Source: Dromaius novaehollandiae (taxonomy: Eukaryota > Chordata > Aves > Casuariiformes > Dromaiidae). Taken from it: a stretch of DNA of 64,000 nt. The stretch is from NCBI RefSeq assembly GCF_036370855.1, contig NC_088102.1, positions 41,081,835-41,145,834 on the forward strand. The letters are read 5' to 3'. Every line of letters begins with the position of its first letter. The first letter of the stretch is position 1. The notes below the pieces were generated by a model. The model searched no databases, was not told the DNA's origin, and saw only the letters and a program-made list of their open reading frames with translations. Below, in pieces: positions 24,736 to 38,800 of the stretch. The position numbers and the translations under genes were made by a program.

Positions 24736-26479
24736 GAGCAGAAGCAGACCAAGAAGATTTCCTCCTGTCCATAAGCTTTGTCATGTAATACTTCTCTCTC
24801 TCTCTCAAAGGTCCTGCTTCCCTTCAGGCATCCTCTAGCCCTTAAAAAAAAAAGCACGGGCCTGATTCTCCATTCTTTGCATTTATATAATCAGAAGAAA
24901 CTCAACTAAAGACGGTTAAAATACGCTGCTGTAAAAACAGTGTAAGAAAGGAGAATAAAGAACCAACTTTACTCAGAACTTACTGAATAAAAGAAGTAAT
25001 TGTATTTGTGAGGTATTCAGGTGTTAATAGAATTGAAATAGCAATCTTTCTAGCTAAGGGCTGAATTTAAGACCAAGAATACCAAAACCTCTCTGTCTTT
25101 TAACTATTTACCAAAATAAAACTAGCAAGAGGGTAGAAAAGAAAGGGAGGTGGAGAACAGAAAGCAGTAAGTAAACGATGAGCTAGAAGAGGGGGAAAGA
25201 GCAATGCATCAGTTTCCCATCTATTATGGATTCATCAGAAGTTCTGAAAAGTTAAATCTTCTCAGACTTGTCCAGTGCCCCTCTTTCCAACACACTGCCT
25301 ACGCTGGCTGCTAGGTCAACCTAGCTGCTGTGCCAAGCTTATATCCCTGGAGGGAATCATCTCTTCCATCAAAGCAATCTAAGCCATTTGGTTACAAATA
25401 GTGCTTAGGAGAAATAAGCTTTCTGTAAGCTGGAGAGTTGCCAAGATGTTGAGATATATCCCAAAACACAGTTCTGGGAAGCAATCTTTAAGAATGTTTC
25501 CATTATCACATTGCATTATGTTATTTAATACAGTAGTAGCCCAGGTGACATTGAATGTGACTACAGATCCTCCTGTTTAGTACTCTCTCACTGTTCACAG
25601 GAAAAGCTAACCACAAACTGCCAAGTTTTCATAAGAACACGGTTGATATACACACCGGAAAGAAATGAACAGGTTAGTGTGCACCTGAACTAGTGACCCT
25701 GGGTGTCCTCATTTCTTAAGATTACATCCTACAGCCCAAACTGCTGACAGAAATTCTCCCCTAGTCTAAATATTAGGAAAACAGTGCTTCACAGTACACT
25801 ACACAGTGGCAGGTATGAATTACTGCCAAAGCCAAGGATTTGTTCAGATAAAATCTAAAGAACAGGTACCACAAAAGTAATGATAATACGCAAGAACTAG
25901 ACTGGAGAAAAAGCATGTAGCAAACTGCTTTAACTATTTGTGTTAAGAATTTATCATGCTCTTTTGGCTCCCTCATGTCCACACTGATACTAATCAGTCT
26001 GCAGGATTTGTATTTGTGGCCCTGAGAACCCTCAGAAAATGACAACTGTATTTATGTGAACTTATACCACAGAGTGCATATCTTTGCCTAAAGACCTATA
26101 TCCCATCTCCCTATTACGAGGATTGCTCACTTCACTTTCCTCATCATCCTGCGATTCACCTGATGGTAAACATCAACCAAATTTTAGCGTTTGGTCTAGG
26201 ATAGGCAATATTTATTTGTGGAACAATGACGATTATGCTGCTTGCAAAGGAAAAAATAGTCTACTACATTATCACACCGCAGAACTGGAGACAGATTTGA
26301 GCTACGGAGAGAAGGCAGCACCAAAATTCAACCAAGCTCTGGAAAGCCCTGATATACTCTAGTGTAAAATGGTGACATTTTTAGAGAATTAGAAAAAAGC
26401 TGTTTGAGGTCATTTTTAGAAGTTTAATGAGCCCCTCCGGTCCTGTACACTTGGAAATATAGGCCCATTCCTGCTCTGC

Positions 26480-26660
26480 AGGCAAAGAGCTCCTGGTGCA
26501 GCTTGGCAGGGAGTGTATTACAAAGATGGGATTAAAGCACGCCCACGCTCCCTTGCTGCTCCCGGTTATTCAGCCATTGGGCCTTTATCAGCTACCAGCA
26601 ACTGCAACAAACACTGAAAACAGCCACAGATGAGCTTAGACTGCTGACACTGTTTCTCCT
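26480..26660. other. Candidate conserved noncoding block upstream of DPF3
   Basis: Balanced-composition sequence with GGGATTAAAG (paired-type homeobox-like) and TTTATCAG (GATA-like, reverse strand) words, set in A+T-rich surroundings and about 3 kb upstream of the DPF3 ATG. It looks like enhancer sequence but has no direct support. Confidence 0.2.
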
Positions 26661-29600
26661 AGTCTGATCCCATATTCGTGGCCAGGCGCAGTGGTCAGTA
26701 GCACCACCTCCTTCAGAGGAATCTCCAGGAAGCCTAAGGACAGAGTTGCCATATCACAACAGCAGGAAGTCAGACGTGTGATAACCGACACATCAGGCTT
26801 TGCTCATCTATCTATATTATTTTCATATACAGTGCTTCACGTAGAATTCTGCAACATGTAGATTACTGTTGTAGCTGTAAAAAAAGGCATGCAAATATGG
26901 AGCACTGAGCAGCATTTTGTTTGTGATGACCTACATAACTGATTCACATAGTCACTTTTTGTGAGTAAGGGGACCATCACAAACCTATGTTAATAAAACT
27001 TTTATACCACACCATGGAGGGCTCCATTTCCACATACGCACCATTCCATCAACCACTGGTCATTTATAAACTAAATTTTTAGGTTCCTTTTTATTCTGGT
27101 TTTAGGCTACTGTAAGTCACTAATCAATACTATTACTGTCGATTTACATTGCGTATAAGCCAAACACATCCGAAACACACCCAGTCACGTATACACTAAG
27201 TTCCAAGCTTTGGATTTTTACATTCCTATGTAGCTGCTGATGGTTGTATTCAGACCCAGCTGAAACACACCAAGGAGGCTGCAGGAAAATTACAATGCTG
27301 TTAAAATATTTAGCACTCAAAATTCAGGTAGGCATATTTTTAATGAAAGGTTGCCAACTGTTTGGGCAGCTGACATTTAAATTTTAAAAGGAAGGGTAGA
27401 TATTTACATAAAACTATTATATAAAAATCTATGGCATTAACACAAAGCCTAAACGTTCTGGCTCTAAGGGGTAGAGAGAATAAGGCTTTTGAAGGTAGAA
27501 TCCACACTCTCATATCAGGCCTGGCATATAGATCTGCAGCTTGTCTCTACCCAAGTAAAAGAAAAACAATGTAGTTTCTTTCCATTGTATTGGAAAGTGT
27601 CATGTCTCATGGATCACATTGCTACCCTTCCGACCCACCCCTGTTTCAAACATTTTTACAATCTACATAATGCAAGTGCATTGCGATTTTCTGTGAGGTG
27701 TAAGAAAATGTTGCTGCTCACCCTGCAAAGCCTTATTTTCACCGAGGATCTTTGGCTGCGAAGGAGTTTTACTCTGTATTTATAGTCTCACGCTTCCCTT
27801 TTCATCTTGTTAAGTTTTAATGTACAACTGTGTTTTCTAGAAGGAGGAAAGATTAGGGTTTTACTTACACATACCTCAACCCTTGTGAATTGGAAAGTGA
27901 AATAAACTAGACACTGACATGAGAGCAACTTGTCTAATTCTGCAATGGAGGAAAATACAAAAGAAACAGTTGTTAATCTACCAGAAGCCACATGCTTTTT
28001 CAGCTTTAATATCCCCAGATACATCAAGTAATATGTGTTCAAATATATTGTTCAAATATATTAATATTCAAAAGACTAGATTCATATAAAGCGCAAGTAC
28101 AATAGCATGCTCTGTGATAGAAGCTCTCCTAACTTTGGGTTAGAGCGAAACAGGGCCCCACATCCACAGATATCATGCAGTAGATTTGAAATTTTAACCC
28201 CTTTTTATTTATTTAAAGCTTTGCAGGCATCTCTCATGCACTGTTTCTCATCAGCCCGCCTCCTTATTTTCTTTGATCTTTACTAATAGTTGAGTTAGCT
28301 GAAAGAGGAGGGAAACATATCAGTGTCAAAGTTACACACTCAACACCAGCCATCCACAGACACATCACTAAAATCTTATGCAGCCAGCATAACAAAGATA
28401 ACTATGGAGCTACGCAGAGTATAAACTGGTGTCACTGATTCATTCTTCGCAATTTGGGGAACTGCATTCCTAAAAGGTGACCTGAATTTTTATTTTCTTT
28501 TAGCAAAATTCCCCTCTATAGCAACAATTTTTGGATGCCTTTAGGCTATCTTAATTTCAGGCCTGATTCTTACTTCAAAGTCTTAATTTTGTATTCGCCA
28601 TTCAGTTTGCAATTGCATTACACCTGAATTGCATCTATGCTGGGGTCCAGACTCAAGCCCCTTTATTTTCAAATGGAACATTCAGATAAAACAAGCATAC
28701 TCTAACACTAAAGACGAGTCGCTACTGCAAAGACCTACATTCAGACCTTGATCTGAAATTTTCAGAATTCTGGGGAGGTAGAAGTTGTTTCAGGTTCCAG
28801 GTTCAGGTTTAAATTCGTCTTCACTTTAACAAAGTGTTGAAAATCAGTGATACTTAGTGTGGTTGCTAGAAAATTCTTTATGTAACTACGGATTTTTCTT
28901 AAAATTCCCTCAGCAATAGAAAACAGCCTTAAGAACAAACTGCCTCAAAAGGAGGACACAAATCCTTACGGTAGCCACTGCAGTGGTGTAGTAGTAGAGG
29001 TAGGAATCTAATCATACAGATAGACACACGCTTTCAGGAACACACATATGCCGGCTGTTGTTCTCTCCACAAGACCAGTCATCGTTACAATGTAGATGGG
29101 ATAAAACTACAGGGATACAGTGGTGTTATCCTGAATCATCTGAGATAATGCTGTAAGGCTTCCTGTCCCTACCTACTCCTTGCATGGGGTAAGAAAGAGC
29201 TTCTAAGGGCCCTTGAACCTTGGAGGGAGCAGATGGTCTATATTAGGACATGCCCATGTGGACAGAGGCAGGGTGGCCCACGCTCCAAACTACTGCTAAA
29301 CCAGCTGGATCCAGATGCTAGATATCCGCTCCTATATGGATGCACCCTAAGTGGCTTGTAAGGCAGATGAAGTCTGATATGACTCTCATAAAAAGTTCCT
29401 CATCACCACCGTAAAGTCTGGGCGTTTTAATCACCTTTAAACACAGATTTCAAATGTGGCCTAAGATTGCTGTAACATGACTTCCTCTAGCCCATGAGTA
29501 GAAAAAAGAATGTATTACCTTGCTAATCAATCTTCTCTCTAATAAGCACACACTGTAATTATTATGATTCTAACACAAGTTTAATATTTGGATTGCGCAA

Positions 29601-31920
29601 AATCAATTGCAATAGCACTCTACCTGAAAAAAAATTAATAACCCTGAGAAAAACATGAACTGCCATAATCCTTCAAAGAAAGAGGTAATTCTGAATTTTG
29701 CTGTTGATTTTAACAGCTTGACCTTTACTTCATTACAAATGGGATCACCTCAGAGAAAGGAATGAGTATTATACAGTGACTATATGCTGACTCCACTACA
29801 GAAAATTTTTTAATAGAGTAGGCAGAGGTGAGCTATGCAGACATGGCTTGAGAGTAACACCTTATTTTCTTTCAGTACTTCCTTGTTTATAGTATGTATT
29901 TCAGTTTTCATAGGGCCAAGGGTACATATATTATCATAAGTAGGCTAAAACAGATTACTTTTGTAGCACATCCAGAAGTTATGCAGTTTACAATAAAACT
30001 AGTCTATTTTTTAATTCTATTGAAAATTAAATTCAGCTGTTAAATTCACTGTTAATATTTCTTAGGCTTTTAATATTTTGTGAAATATTTTCAATACTTT
30101 AATTACAAAATAATTTTATTTAGTAAGATCTTCAATGCTCTCACCCCTCTCTTCCATATAAATACAAACAAATGACTGCTGTACCTTTTAATTTTTTCCT
30201 TTCCTTCTGTTTTTGTTCCATCGCTTTCAAAACAATTTGAACAAGTTTAAAAAGTACAAAAGTAAGATTAACCTTGCTAATCTATAACTTAAAATATCTT
30301 CCACTTTCACAAAGTTCAGAGTAAGAAAAATAAAAATCAGTGAGGTTGTTGAAGTGGAAAGAAAAAAAACTAAACAGTAGTTTGGAGTGAGCAAGAGGAT
30401 ACCAAGGCACTAGCTCATTTTATTGCACTGATTGGCCAAACAAGGGAGGAAAATGTAAGAAAGGGGGAAATAAGATGACTTGTGTTCAGTTGTGTTTTAA
30501 ATTCTGCTAAATAGAAACAGCTTTAAAAGTTTCATGAAACTGTTCCATCTTCCATCCAACTTTACTTTGGTAGAGGAGGCAAACAACAGAAAGGCCCTGA
30601 CTGACTGCCTAAAATACCAATATAGGTCAAGCCTAACTTTAAAAGCTGGCAGACTTCAGTGGACATGTGCTGCACTAGTACAACATAAAATTGATTCTGG
30701 GAATTTATCAGAGTAAGTTATTCCAGTCTAAGCCACAGCGGAGCCAGCCCTGATTTACTTGCCCCCAGGTCTCCTCAACAATTTCTACCTGTGGAGCTAA
30801 TTTGACACAAACTTCCCTAATCCACAAAGGCTCCCAAGCCAGGTCTCCCCTTCATAACTGTGCCGACATTCCTTAACTGAGAGAGCCGCACTGGTGAAAC
30901 CCCTTGCATAGGAACAGCTTTGCCAAGAGCGGAGCACATTTGTTGTTTTCATACGTTTTGTTTTGTTTCTTTTTTTATCTGAGGGAGGAGAAGCTTTGCT
31001 GTCAGGACACCTTCTTCTAAAGGCAGAGGCCGCCTCGCCAGTAGGAAGTGCTGCCATACAACTCTTGCCCCAGCCACTTTCCCAGCACATCTAAGCCTAG
31101 TATCAAATCTTCTACAGAAACTAAGGCTTTTGCTTAAGTTGACAGGCCTTTGCTGACACTGTTATTCTGCGCTGCCTCAACAGAAGGTACCTGAAAAGAA
31201 CTTGACAAAGTCTATTATGAAACTCTGAGCGAAGAAAAAGGTTCATGGGATACTGCTTTATACAAGGCACCTATTTTTGCTATTAACCATGCTGCTTATT
31301 TGGCTATTTCTAGGACTATCCTGTAGAGTCCTTATGTAACTCCAGGAAAGACTGCCTAGTACAGGATTTACTAGGCACATGCACTGGTCCAGATTTTCAT
31401 CTTTCATGTGTATTATTAATACAGGCCTACTGACTTCAGTGAAACTATGGCTCCTGACTAGCACCAATATCCAAGAGAACAGGTTTAGATAGGCATCATC
31501 TCAAAACCGCAGATAGTAGCTGTTACTAGTGAGCTCAAGGAGGCTACAGAGGTTCAAGCTTCCTACCTGGTATGGCCAAGAATCACACATTCTTTTCCCT
31601 CTGTTACTAAAAGTAGCACTCAAATATACTACATATTTAATGCAAACTCAGATCTCAGGCAGGAAGGATAGAAATGATTGTTACCCAACAGCCCAGAGTA
31701 GAATACAAGTGCAAACAAAATATCAGCACATAAAACTTACACTCTCCATCCTGCCAACTGTACCACATATAGAAAATCCAAGTTTGCTACCTTACTATTC
31801 CTTCCAGTGTCTCTTTGCATTCTGTCTGGCTTTAAAGGTAGAGAGCCAGCTAAGAGTATTCCAGCCTCTGTATCTGAAAAGAGGGCACTAGCATCTTCAA
31901 CACTAGAAAAACTCCCACCA

Positions 31921-31945
31921 AATATTATATTATATTATATTACTA
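31921..31945. repeat. (TATAT)n microsatellite
   Basis: TATTATATTATATTATATTA: a short AT-only tandem repeat in intergenic DNA. Confidence 0.8.
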
Positions 31946-34020
31946 TATATCTGAGGATACTTCAGAATATTTAGAATGTCTTGGAACCTACACTGCTCAG
32001 GAGTCATCAAGCACTATAGTTTTTTAACTTAGAAAAATATTGTAGAAATGGCGGTAAAGACCACTCACCTAAGTATAGTGTCTTATACATGTTGAATTCT
32101 GCACTCACTTGCAAAATCCAAAGGATTTGCCCATCTCACACCTAGCAGAATGCTCCCTCCCATCTGGTCTCTATGGCTAAAGCCCTTAGGAAATATGATT
32201 CAGAGGCATTAGAACAACTTTGATAGAATAAAAACATTTACAAAGAACAATATTGCAGCTCTGCTGCAATGCTCCAGCCTGCAGCAGTATCATTTATCAA
32301 ATTATTTTCTTAGTGAAGATCCTCCTTGCCTGACTCCTGCAGGCATCAGCATCTCACTACAAAACACAGCTGGAAGGAACCCAGCTTCCAGGAATTCTGT
32401 GCAGCCAGCGGCCACAAGATTAAACCTTAAGATTGCACCTTACCCACTTCACAACTGTCCAGAAATAGTATCGACAAGCATAACTGACCTGCATTCTTTA
32501 CCACTCCCCTTTAGCCCTGCAATAGCTTCTTGCTCTCTTCTAACCATTGGCCAGTTCTTCTCCGAATTCTTTTCATTAAAACCTTTTCTCTCCCTACATA
32601 GTAATAATTTCTTCCAGCAAACAGGACCTTCCACTCTTATTCTTCTAGGCAGAAACAATGACCAAATCCATTTAGGGAGAAGGGGAAGGATAGCACAGAA
32701 CGAGCTGAAATGTAGTTGCATTTGCTGTGGGTGAGAGGTGCTTATTACTTAAGATCACTCTTATATCAGACAAGCGACGGATTCCCTTACTCTATTTATA
32801 TACTTGGAATAATTCACTAGCTAACACTTTTCCCAGCTAAATAAATACCCAACCTCCTGAAATGGATTCAAACTTCTGGGGCACTGAGGTTACACAACAA
32901 GGGTCAGTATGCGACGCACAGTGCCAGAGACATGCAGCTGTTTCCCTCACTCACGCTCCCTCCTTCTGATTATCAAATATGAGAATCCCACTTGTATTCC
33001 AGATACGAATGTAAGCATGTTATATTCCAAAGCAGCTTGGCACTATTCCAAACTGCAGTCCTAGGGACATCCAAGCTTGGCCTACTTGTTAGCATAGCAT
33101 CCAGAATGCTGGAACAAGAGATGTTCATTTTGCAGTTACTGCATATTGAGGGGAAAAAAGATTTAAATATATATATATACACACTCTAATCCACAAGCCT
33201 GTATATATAGAGCGAAGTGTTGTTTCCAGACCATATTCTTATACAAATATCCCAATGCGTCTACTTAATGGGCCTTCCTAAAGATCATGGGAAGACCTAT
33301 GCTGTTTTCAAAAATTGTAACAAGAAAATAAGGCTCCAGTTCAGCAAGACACTAACGCATTTATCTGTACATCATCTTTGAGACCATTCATTTGCTAAAG
33401 GTGAGCTACATGACTAAATACTTGTGGAAATCAGATTGGGAAGAGAAGCAACACACTGATCACAGATATCGGATAGTACTGGGGTGAGACAGCACTGGAG
33501 AATAATTTAGGAAGCAATGGCTGCTAAGGCTGAGACATTTGAAAGAAAGGGTTCTAGGATCAGAGTAGGATTGTATAGTTAATGCAGAGTCACTAGGAAC
33601 TAAGAGCCTGTAACTATGGGACACGGAAAGCATGAAGCACATATTAAGCAGACTGAAAAATCTGAGTGCTGCAATATAGCTATGTAAGCCAAGATTCATA
33701 CACAGGACTCTATGCCTAGTGTTTCCTATCAGCTGACTCTGGGAGTTATTGGATTTAGGTGCCTAGTTTTAGTCTCCTTGAGGTTGAATGTTTGGGCTAC
33801 AGACATTAGAAAACAAACTAACCAACCTGCCAGCCAGATTCTGTTCCCATTTGTAAGATGCAATTCTAACGTGGCTTGGCTTGGTTCTGTTGGCTTCAAT
33901 GGGAAAAGGGGTTGTCCAACATGGTCAGTCAAATCCTGTTCATACTGCTGCTAAGATTTACATTTCATTTACAGTGGTGTAAACTAAAGTAGAATCTCAT
34001 CTGTGTTTAAATAGGAGTTT

Positions 34021-34070
34021 TAAAATGTATATTTAAATGTATATTTAAAATGTATATTTAAAACGTATAT
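34021..34070. repeat. Tandem repeat, about 13-14 bp unit, four copies
   Basis: Successive near-identical copies of AAATGTATATTTA, the last diverged to AAACGTATA. Purely A+T-rich except for the single G per unit. Confidence 0.85.
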
Positions 34071-34469
34071 ACACAACAGCAAAAATCTTCCCTCCAAAAT
34101 TTTCATATGCTGCTTTCATTAAATCATCTCAGCAGAGAAATTAGTACTGTCTAAAGTCAGAGTTGAGCGTTAAAGGTCCTGACCTGAGAAAAATTAGCAT
34201 TTATTTATATCCCAGAATGCACAGTTTGGTCCATATAAGGTACTTCTTTATGAAAGCACAGCCATAATAAAAATACTCTGAAAGAAATCAGCTAACAGCA
34301 ATAACAGCATGCACACAATTCTTAATTTATCTGCTACCTCCCCAAATAGCCGACACAGAAGTGGGTGTGGTAGAAGCAAAACTTGATGTGGATTATGCAC
34401 AGTAAATATATACGGGCGTGAATCATCTAAGGTCACGGAAAATCCTCTACTGAGCATCGCTCCCCCTGC

Positions 34470-34815
34470 TAGGCCACGCTACCGCCCCCCGCCTCGGCGC
34501 ACCTGGAGCAGCCGGGCCCTGCCGGGCCGGGCGCCGCGGCCTGGCGCTGCGCCGCTTCCTAGCGGCAGGCGAGGGCCCAGCGCCAGCCCCAGCGCCTCTC
34601 CCCTCACAGTCAGCAGGGAACAGCAGGTCCTAAGGGAAGCTCTTCTTTACGAGACTTGAAGCAGAAAAGAATAGATAAATAAAAAGCACGCCCTGGCACA
34701 GCACAAGTCCCCTTCGACAGGTACAGTATCCCCCACTTCTTGTCCTAAACTACACAGAGCCCAGCTTGCCCGGCCCCATCTCATAGGCGCAGGCGCCGGT
34801 GAAGCCACTCCTTCG
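34470..34815. promoter_or_regulatory. Isolated small CpG island between DPF3 and DCAF4
   Basis: A sharp GC and CpG-rich patch (densest at about 34480-34610, with a lesser patch near 34770-34810) lies in A+T-rich intergenic DNA, about 10.8 kb upstream of DPF3 and 13 kb upstream of DCAF4. It contains nested inverted repeats: CTGGCGCTG (34541-34549) with CAGCGCCAG (34578-34586), and inside them GCCGCT (34551-34556) with AGCGGC (34561-34566). No coding exon was recognised. It may be an alternative promoter, a noncoding RNA start or an unmethylated enhancer. Confidence 0.55.
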
Positions 34816-35828
34816 TGTTTATATGCTTACTAACACAAATTTGTACTGATGCGTTTCCAAGCACACACACTCACAGGAAACATTTCCCCCGTGGTTGAAC
34901 ATTACCTTCTTTATACTACACAACATATGCCTACAGGGATTATAGGACGCACAATCAGCGCTGCCAGCAGCTGAAACTGCAGATACTCCTGAATGTTTTC
35001 TAATGCTTAGAGTTTTAGCACACTAATAAAGTGGCATTTCCCCAGCCAAAGACTTCCCTCGCAGAAGGGTGGGTTTGGGATTTTTGTTTTGTTTTGTTTT
35101 TAAGGGGGAGGGGAAGGGAGAGATCAGAGGGGACAAAGTATTTTTGAAAGCTTTCGCATGAACAATTTCCAACAGTGAGAGTGAACAAAACATCTTAAAA
35201 TAAAATCAAACAATGATAAGGTTGAGCAGACTGTATGCCTTCATTTGAAATTCCGAAGAATCAGTGAATCTGGTATCAAGAATGTTTCTTTAGAACTTTT
35301 CTGTGGAAAAGCCACCCACAACTGACTATGCCACTGAAAAGCACTTTCAGCAGCTTGTTGGGATGTAGCAATTAAAGCCCCCAAGATTCCAGCTGTATTT
35401 TTACAGTAATCATCCCTTGTCCAGAAATTACTGTTGCACCAGACCCCAACACTTACAGGAGCGAGACTAGCTCTCTTCTGCTTTCTGTATTTTCTCTGTT
35501 GATGTACAAGGGGAGGCAGGACAGAAGAGAAAACAGCAGGAGAGAGTACCCTGCCATGCAACAGAAAATTATGTTACAATGCATCCACATAAAGAAGCTG
35601 AATTAAAACTCCAAAGAAAACCTTTGTTCTGGCATCTCCTAAGTTTTGAGGGCTTGACTTTGCAACCTTAATGCTACTTCTCTTTTTTAATTTTTTATTC
35701 TTTTGTTGTTGTTGTTGCAGCAAAGGACTATCATATACCGTTCTGCTTTTTTTTTTTTTTATGAACAGATACATACACTAGGACAAAGAGGTTACATTCG
35801 AAGATTTCTGGTTTGACCATTCTTTGCA

Positions 35829-35858
35829 CATGTGCGTGCGCGCGCACACACACATACA
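35829..35858. repeat. (TG)/(CG)/(CA) alternating tract
   Basis: Alternating purine-pyrimidine sequence: TGTGCGTGCGCGCGCACACA at 35831-35850, then further CA. It is nearly self-complementary around the CG core and is a classic Z-DNA-prone sequence. Confidence 0.85.
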
Positions 35859-38800
35859 CTCCTTCTCTCACGCTTGGGCATGCACATGCAAGCATGAACA
35901 CAGATCTATGGAGTCTCGTTTAATCTTTGAAATCAGGCTGGTAGCCTTGGGACAATCTCACAACTACATCTGAAAACATAACTTTTTAAAGTCAGTGCTA
36001 TATACATATATACACGACAATTTTTCTTTTCACTTTGCTTTACTAGTATAGAGATATTTCTTGAAAATCAGTTTTTAAAAAGTGTTTTATCTGCTTCTTT
36101 TCACTTGAAATCATAATTCTGTTTGCAATGCTTTAGTTATTCATACAGCAGACAAATCTGGTTTTATAGGGATGATGATGCTGCTTCAGATGAGGAACAA
36201 AACAGAGGGATCACAGGAACACCTACACAGAAAGTAATGCTTTCATGCCAAAATTTTTAGTTGGGAAAAAAATCTAGTAAGAGAAAGACAAAAAACATAC
36301 AACATGCATGAAGCATTGTTTATGTAAAATTTAATATTTTTCACCATACTACATCTTTACAGAAAGATTAGCCATCAGTAGCTGGGGTCACTCAGAATTT
36401 ATTACGTATATCTATCGAATAGCATGGGCTTATTAATCATAGCCTTTAGAGCTGAAGTCTACAAGGCATTTACTTAGCTAAAGGCTTAAATCACAAAGAA
36501 GCCAGTTACAGTACTTAAAACATATCCCGAATATGAGAAACTGTCACTCATAAGTTTATGGCACTCCAAAAAACAGTCCAAAACAAAATCAGCAGTATCA
36601 GCCAGGGGAAACCCTACATGAATGCAAACCTAGAATTTCAAGATCAGACCATTTCTTGTTTTAAGAGTCCATACATCAGAGTACTATTTCTGCTTGTTAA
36701 AGTTAAAGCAGGTTTCAAGCATATTATGGGCAGATCCTTCCTTGAAGTTGAAACATCAGTATTTTTTCAGACAACCACCTCCAAGGACAAAGGCTAAAGA
36801 AAACATCAGCCCAAGCAGTTGTCTCCAGAACAGCAGAGTAGTTCTTTAACAGCCTAAACATCCACAGTCCTTCTTCCACTTAGCCCAACTTCTGCTTAAG
36901 TGGACATAACTTGAAGGACGGCCCTGTGAAAAGGGTACAGTGATGAAACTCAGTTTTCTGCCACTGGCCTTGACACTAACATACTTGGCATTTTGGAAAT
37001 TGGGCAAGATACTGCTGTTGTCACATTAATACAGCACAAATTCACACTTTTCCTCTTAATCCCCTCAACCCTACACACCACATCCAACCACAGATGGCTG
37101 GCAGAGCAGGATATCTTAGCTTGACAATGAGCCAGGAGCAGTAACCAATCCAGACCACTGTCCAGACAGAGAAGTGCATGTGAAGAGCCTCCTACAGGCA
37201 AGCAGGTAGTTTAGCAGGTTGAAACGTAATGGAAAAGTCAAATAAATGAAGTCTTATAATTTGCCCATCAACATCACAAGGAATATTAAAGGACACAGTC
37301 AAGTTTCTACATCCAAAAACAACAAAGACAGTGCCTGACTCGTCCCTCAGATTCGCTTAGGTAGTCACATCACAAGTCTGACCCAGAACGTTTTTAAGTT
37401 ACCAAAAATTGTAGCATGTACATTATTTTGATATTTTAAGTCAATGACTTTGTTTTGGCTCAGCAAGAGGATCCAAAGGAAGAGGTGCAACTCGGGTCTG
37501 CCTCGGGGCATTCCTACATTCTCAGTTAAGACATGACCTTCCAGCATTTGGCACCTAAGCCAAATTCCATAAAAATAATTTGACAGACTTAAACAGGCTT
37601 TGCATCAGATCTATTGGGGTGTGTCTCCCTACTCCACAGCCAGTCTCGCCTGCTTTCCACCTCTACGTGACAAACAGCAAATCTGGGGCTGTCTGCAGCT
37701 TGTTTGGTTGGCGAGCTGAACAAACTGGGTCAAATTAGCACAAAAACACTGAACTAGCCAAATGCCATGTTTACTGTAAGCTTTACAGGTGAACAAAGCT
37801 GCACACAACTCTGCATTAGAAAGGAGCTTCTGGGCCATCAAACATGATTTACTATCCTAGGCACTGTTCCACGCAGGCATAACAATATCGCTTCTAGTTC
37901 TGGAGCCAGAGTGGCTGATGCTAACTTTTTAGGCCTCCTGTCATGGCACACACCTGCATGCTTCACATTTCCCATGGAAAAACTACCAACGGACAGACTC
38001 TTCAATAACTTGGCCAGTGTGCCCCATAGAATTGAAAACAAAGACAGATTATTGGGGGGGGGGGTGAGGGGAGGGAACGCAAAACACAGATGACCCTCAA
38101 AATATTTTTCCTTATTTTTCTTCCATTTAACATTCATATTTATCAGAGCAAGAAACTTGTCAAAACATTTGACTTGTAAATTTCTACCAAAGAAAGGGTC
38201 ATTTCTGGCCCCCTCCCCCCCCAAGCTCCACTCCCCACTTCACAGGGCTGAGTCTGATCCTGTGCTCCTATCTGCATGAATGGATGCAACTGCATCTGAG
38301 GAATGCCACTTAACACTGGTATTCCTCCTAGAAGGAAACTTTAAAAGACCGTCTCTTCAGGCCAGGAATACTTACGTTGGACACAGTACACATGCAGAGC
38401 TACACTGCATAAAGACATCCATCTGCTATTTTATCTGGAACCTACAGGAGCAATTTCACATTGCTGGCATATTGTAATACAGCCCCCTGCCCCCTTATGT
38501 AACTTCCCCCATAAAAGTTCTCTGAGACCTTGATCTTATACAAACTCTTTGATCATCTGTATTTTTCTTGTCTTTCAGACTTGGCATTCAGAAAAGAGGT
38601 GTAATACCTCTGCCCAATATGTTCAGTATTCAAGGGGAGGATGTTCCACCAGCTGACATTGTTGCACTCCGTTAGCTTTAGAAAAGAAGGTATGTTTTAT
38701 AGAGAAAGCAGCTAAATGCTACTAGTCAACTTGCACTCAATTGTTACCTGGGTAGAAAAAAAAAATCAAGTACATCTTCTTGGGTAATTAATACAGCTTA

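Larger units (their letters stand above)
24471..34459. other. Intergenic, upstream of DPF3
   Basis: About 10 kb of A+T-rich sequence without a credible gene. It contains a (CT)n stretch at about 24793-24806, fragments resembling a dispersed amniote palindromic element at about 24650-24735 and 33885-33985, an AT pentamer repeat at 31921-31945 and a small tandem repeat at 34021-34070. The segment at about 29560-30360 is especially A+T-rich. Otherwise nothing recognisable. Confidence 0.7.
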
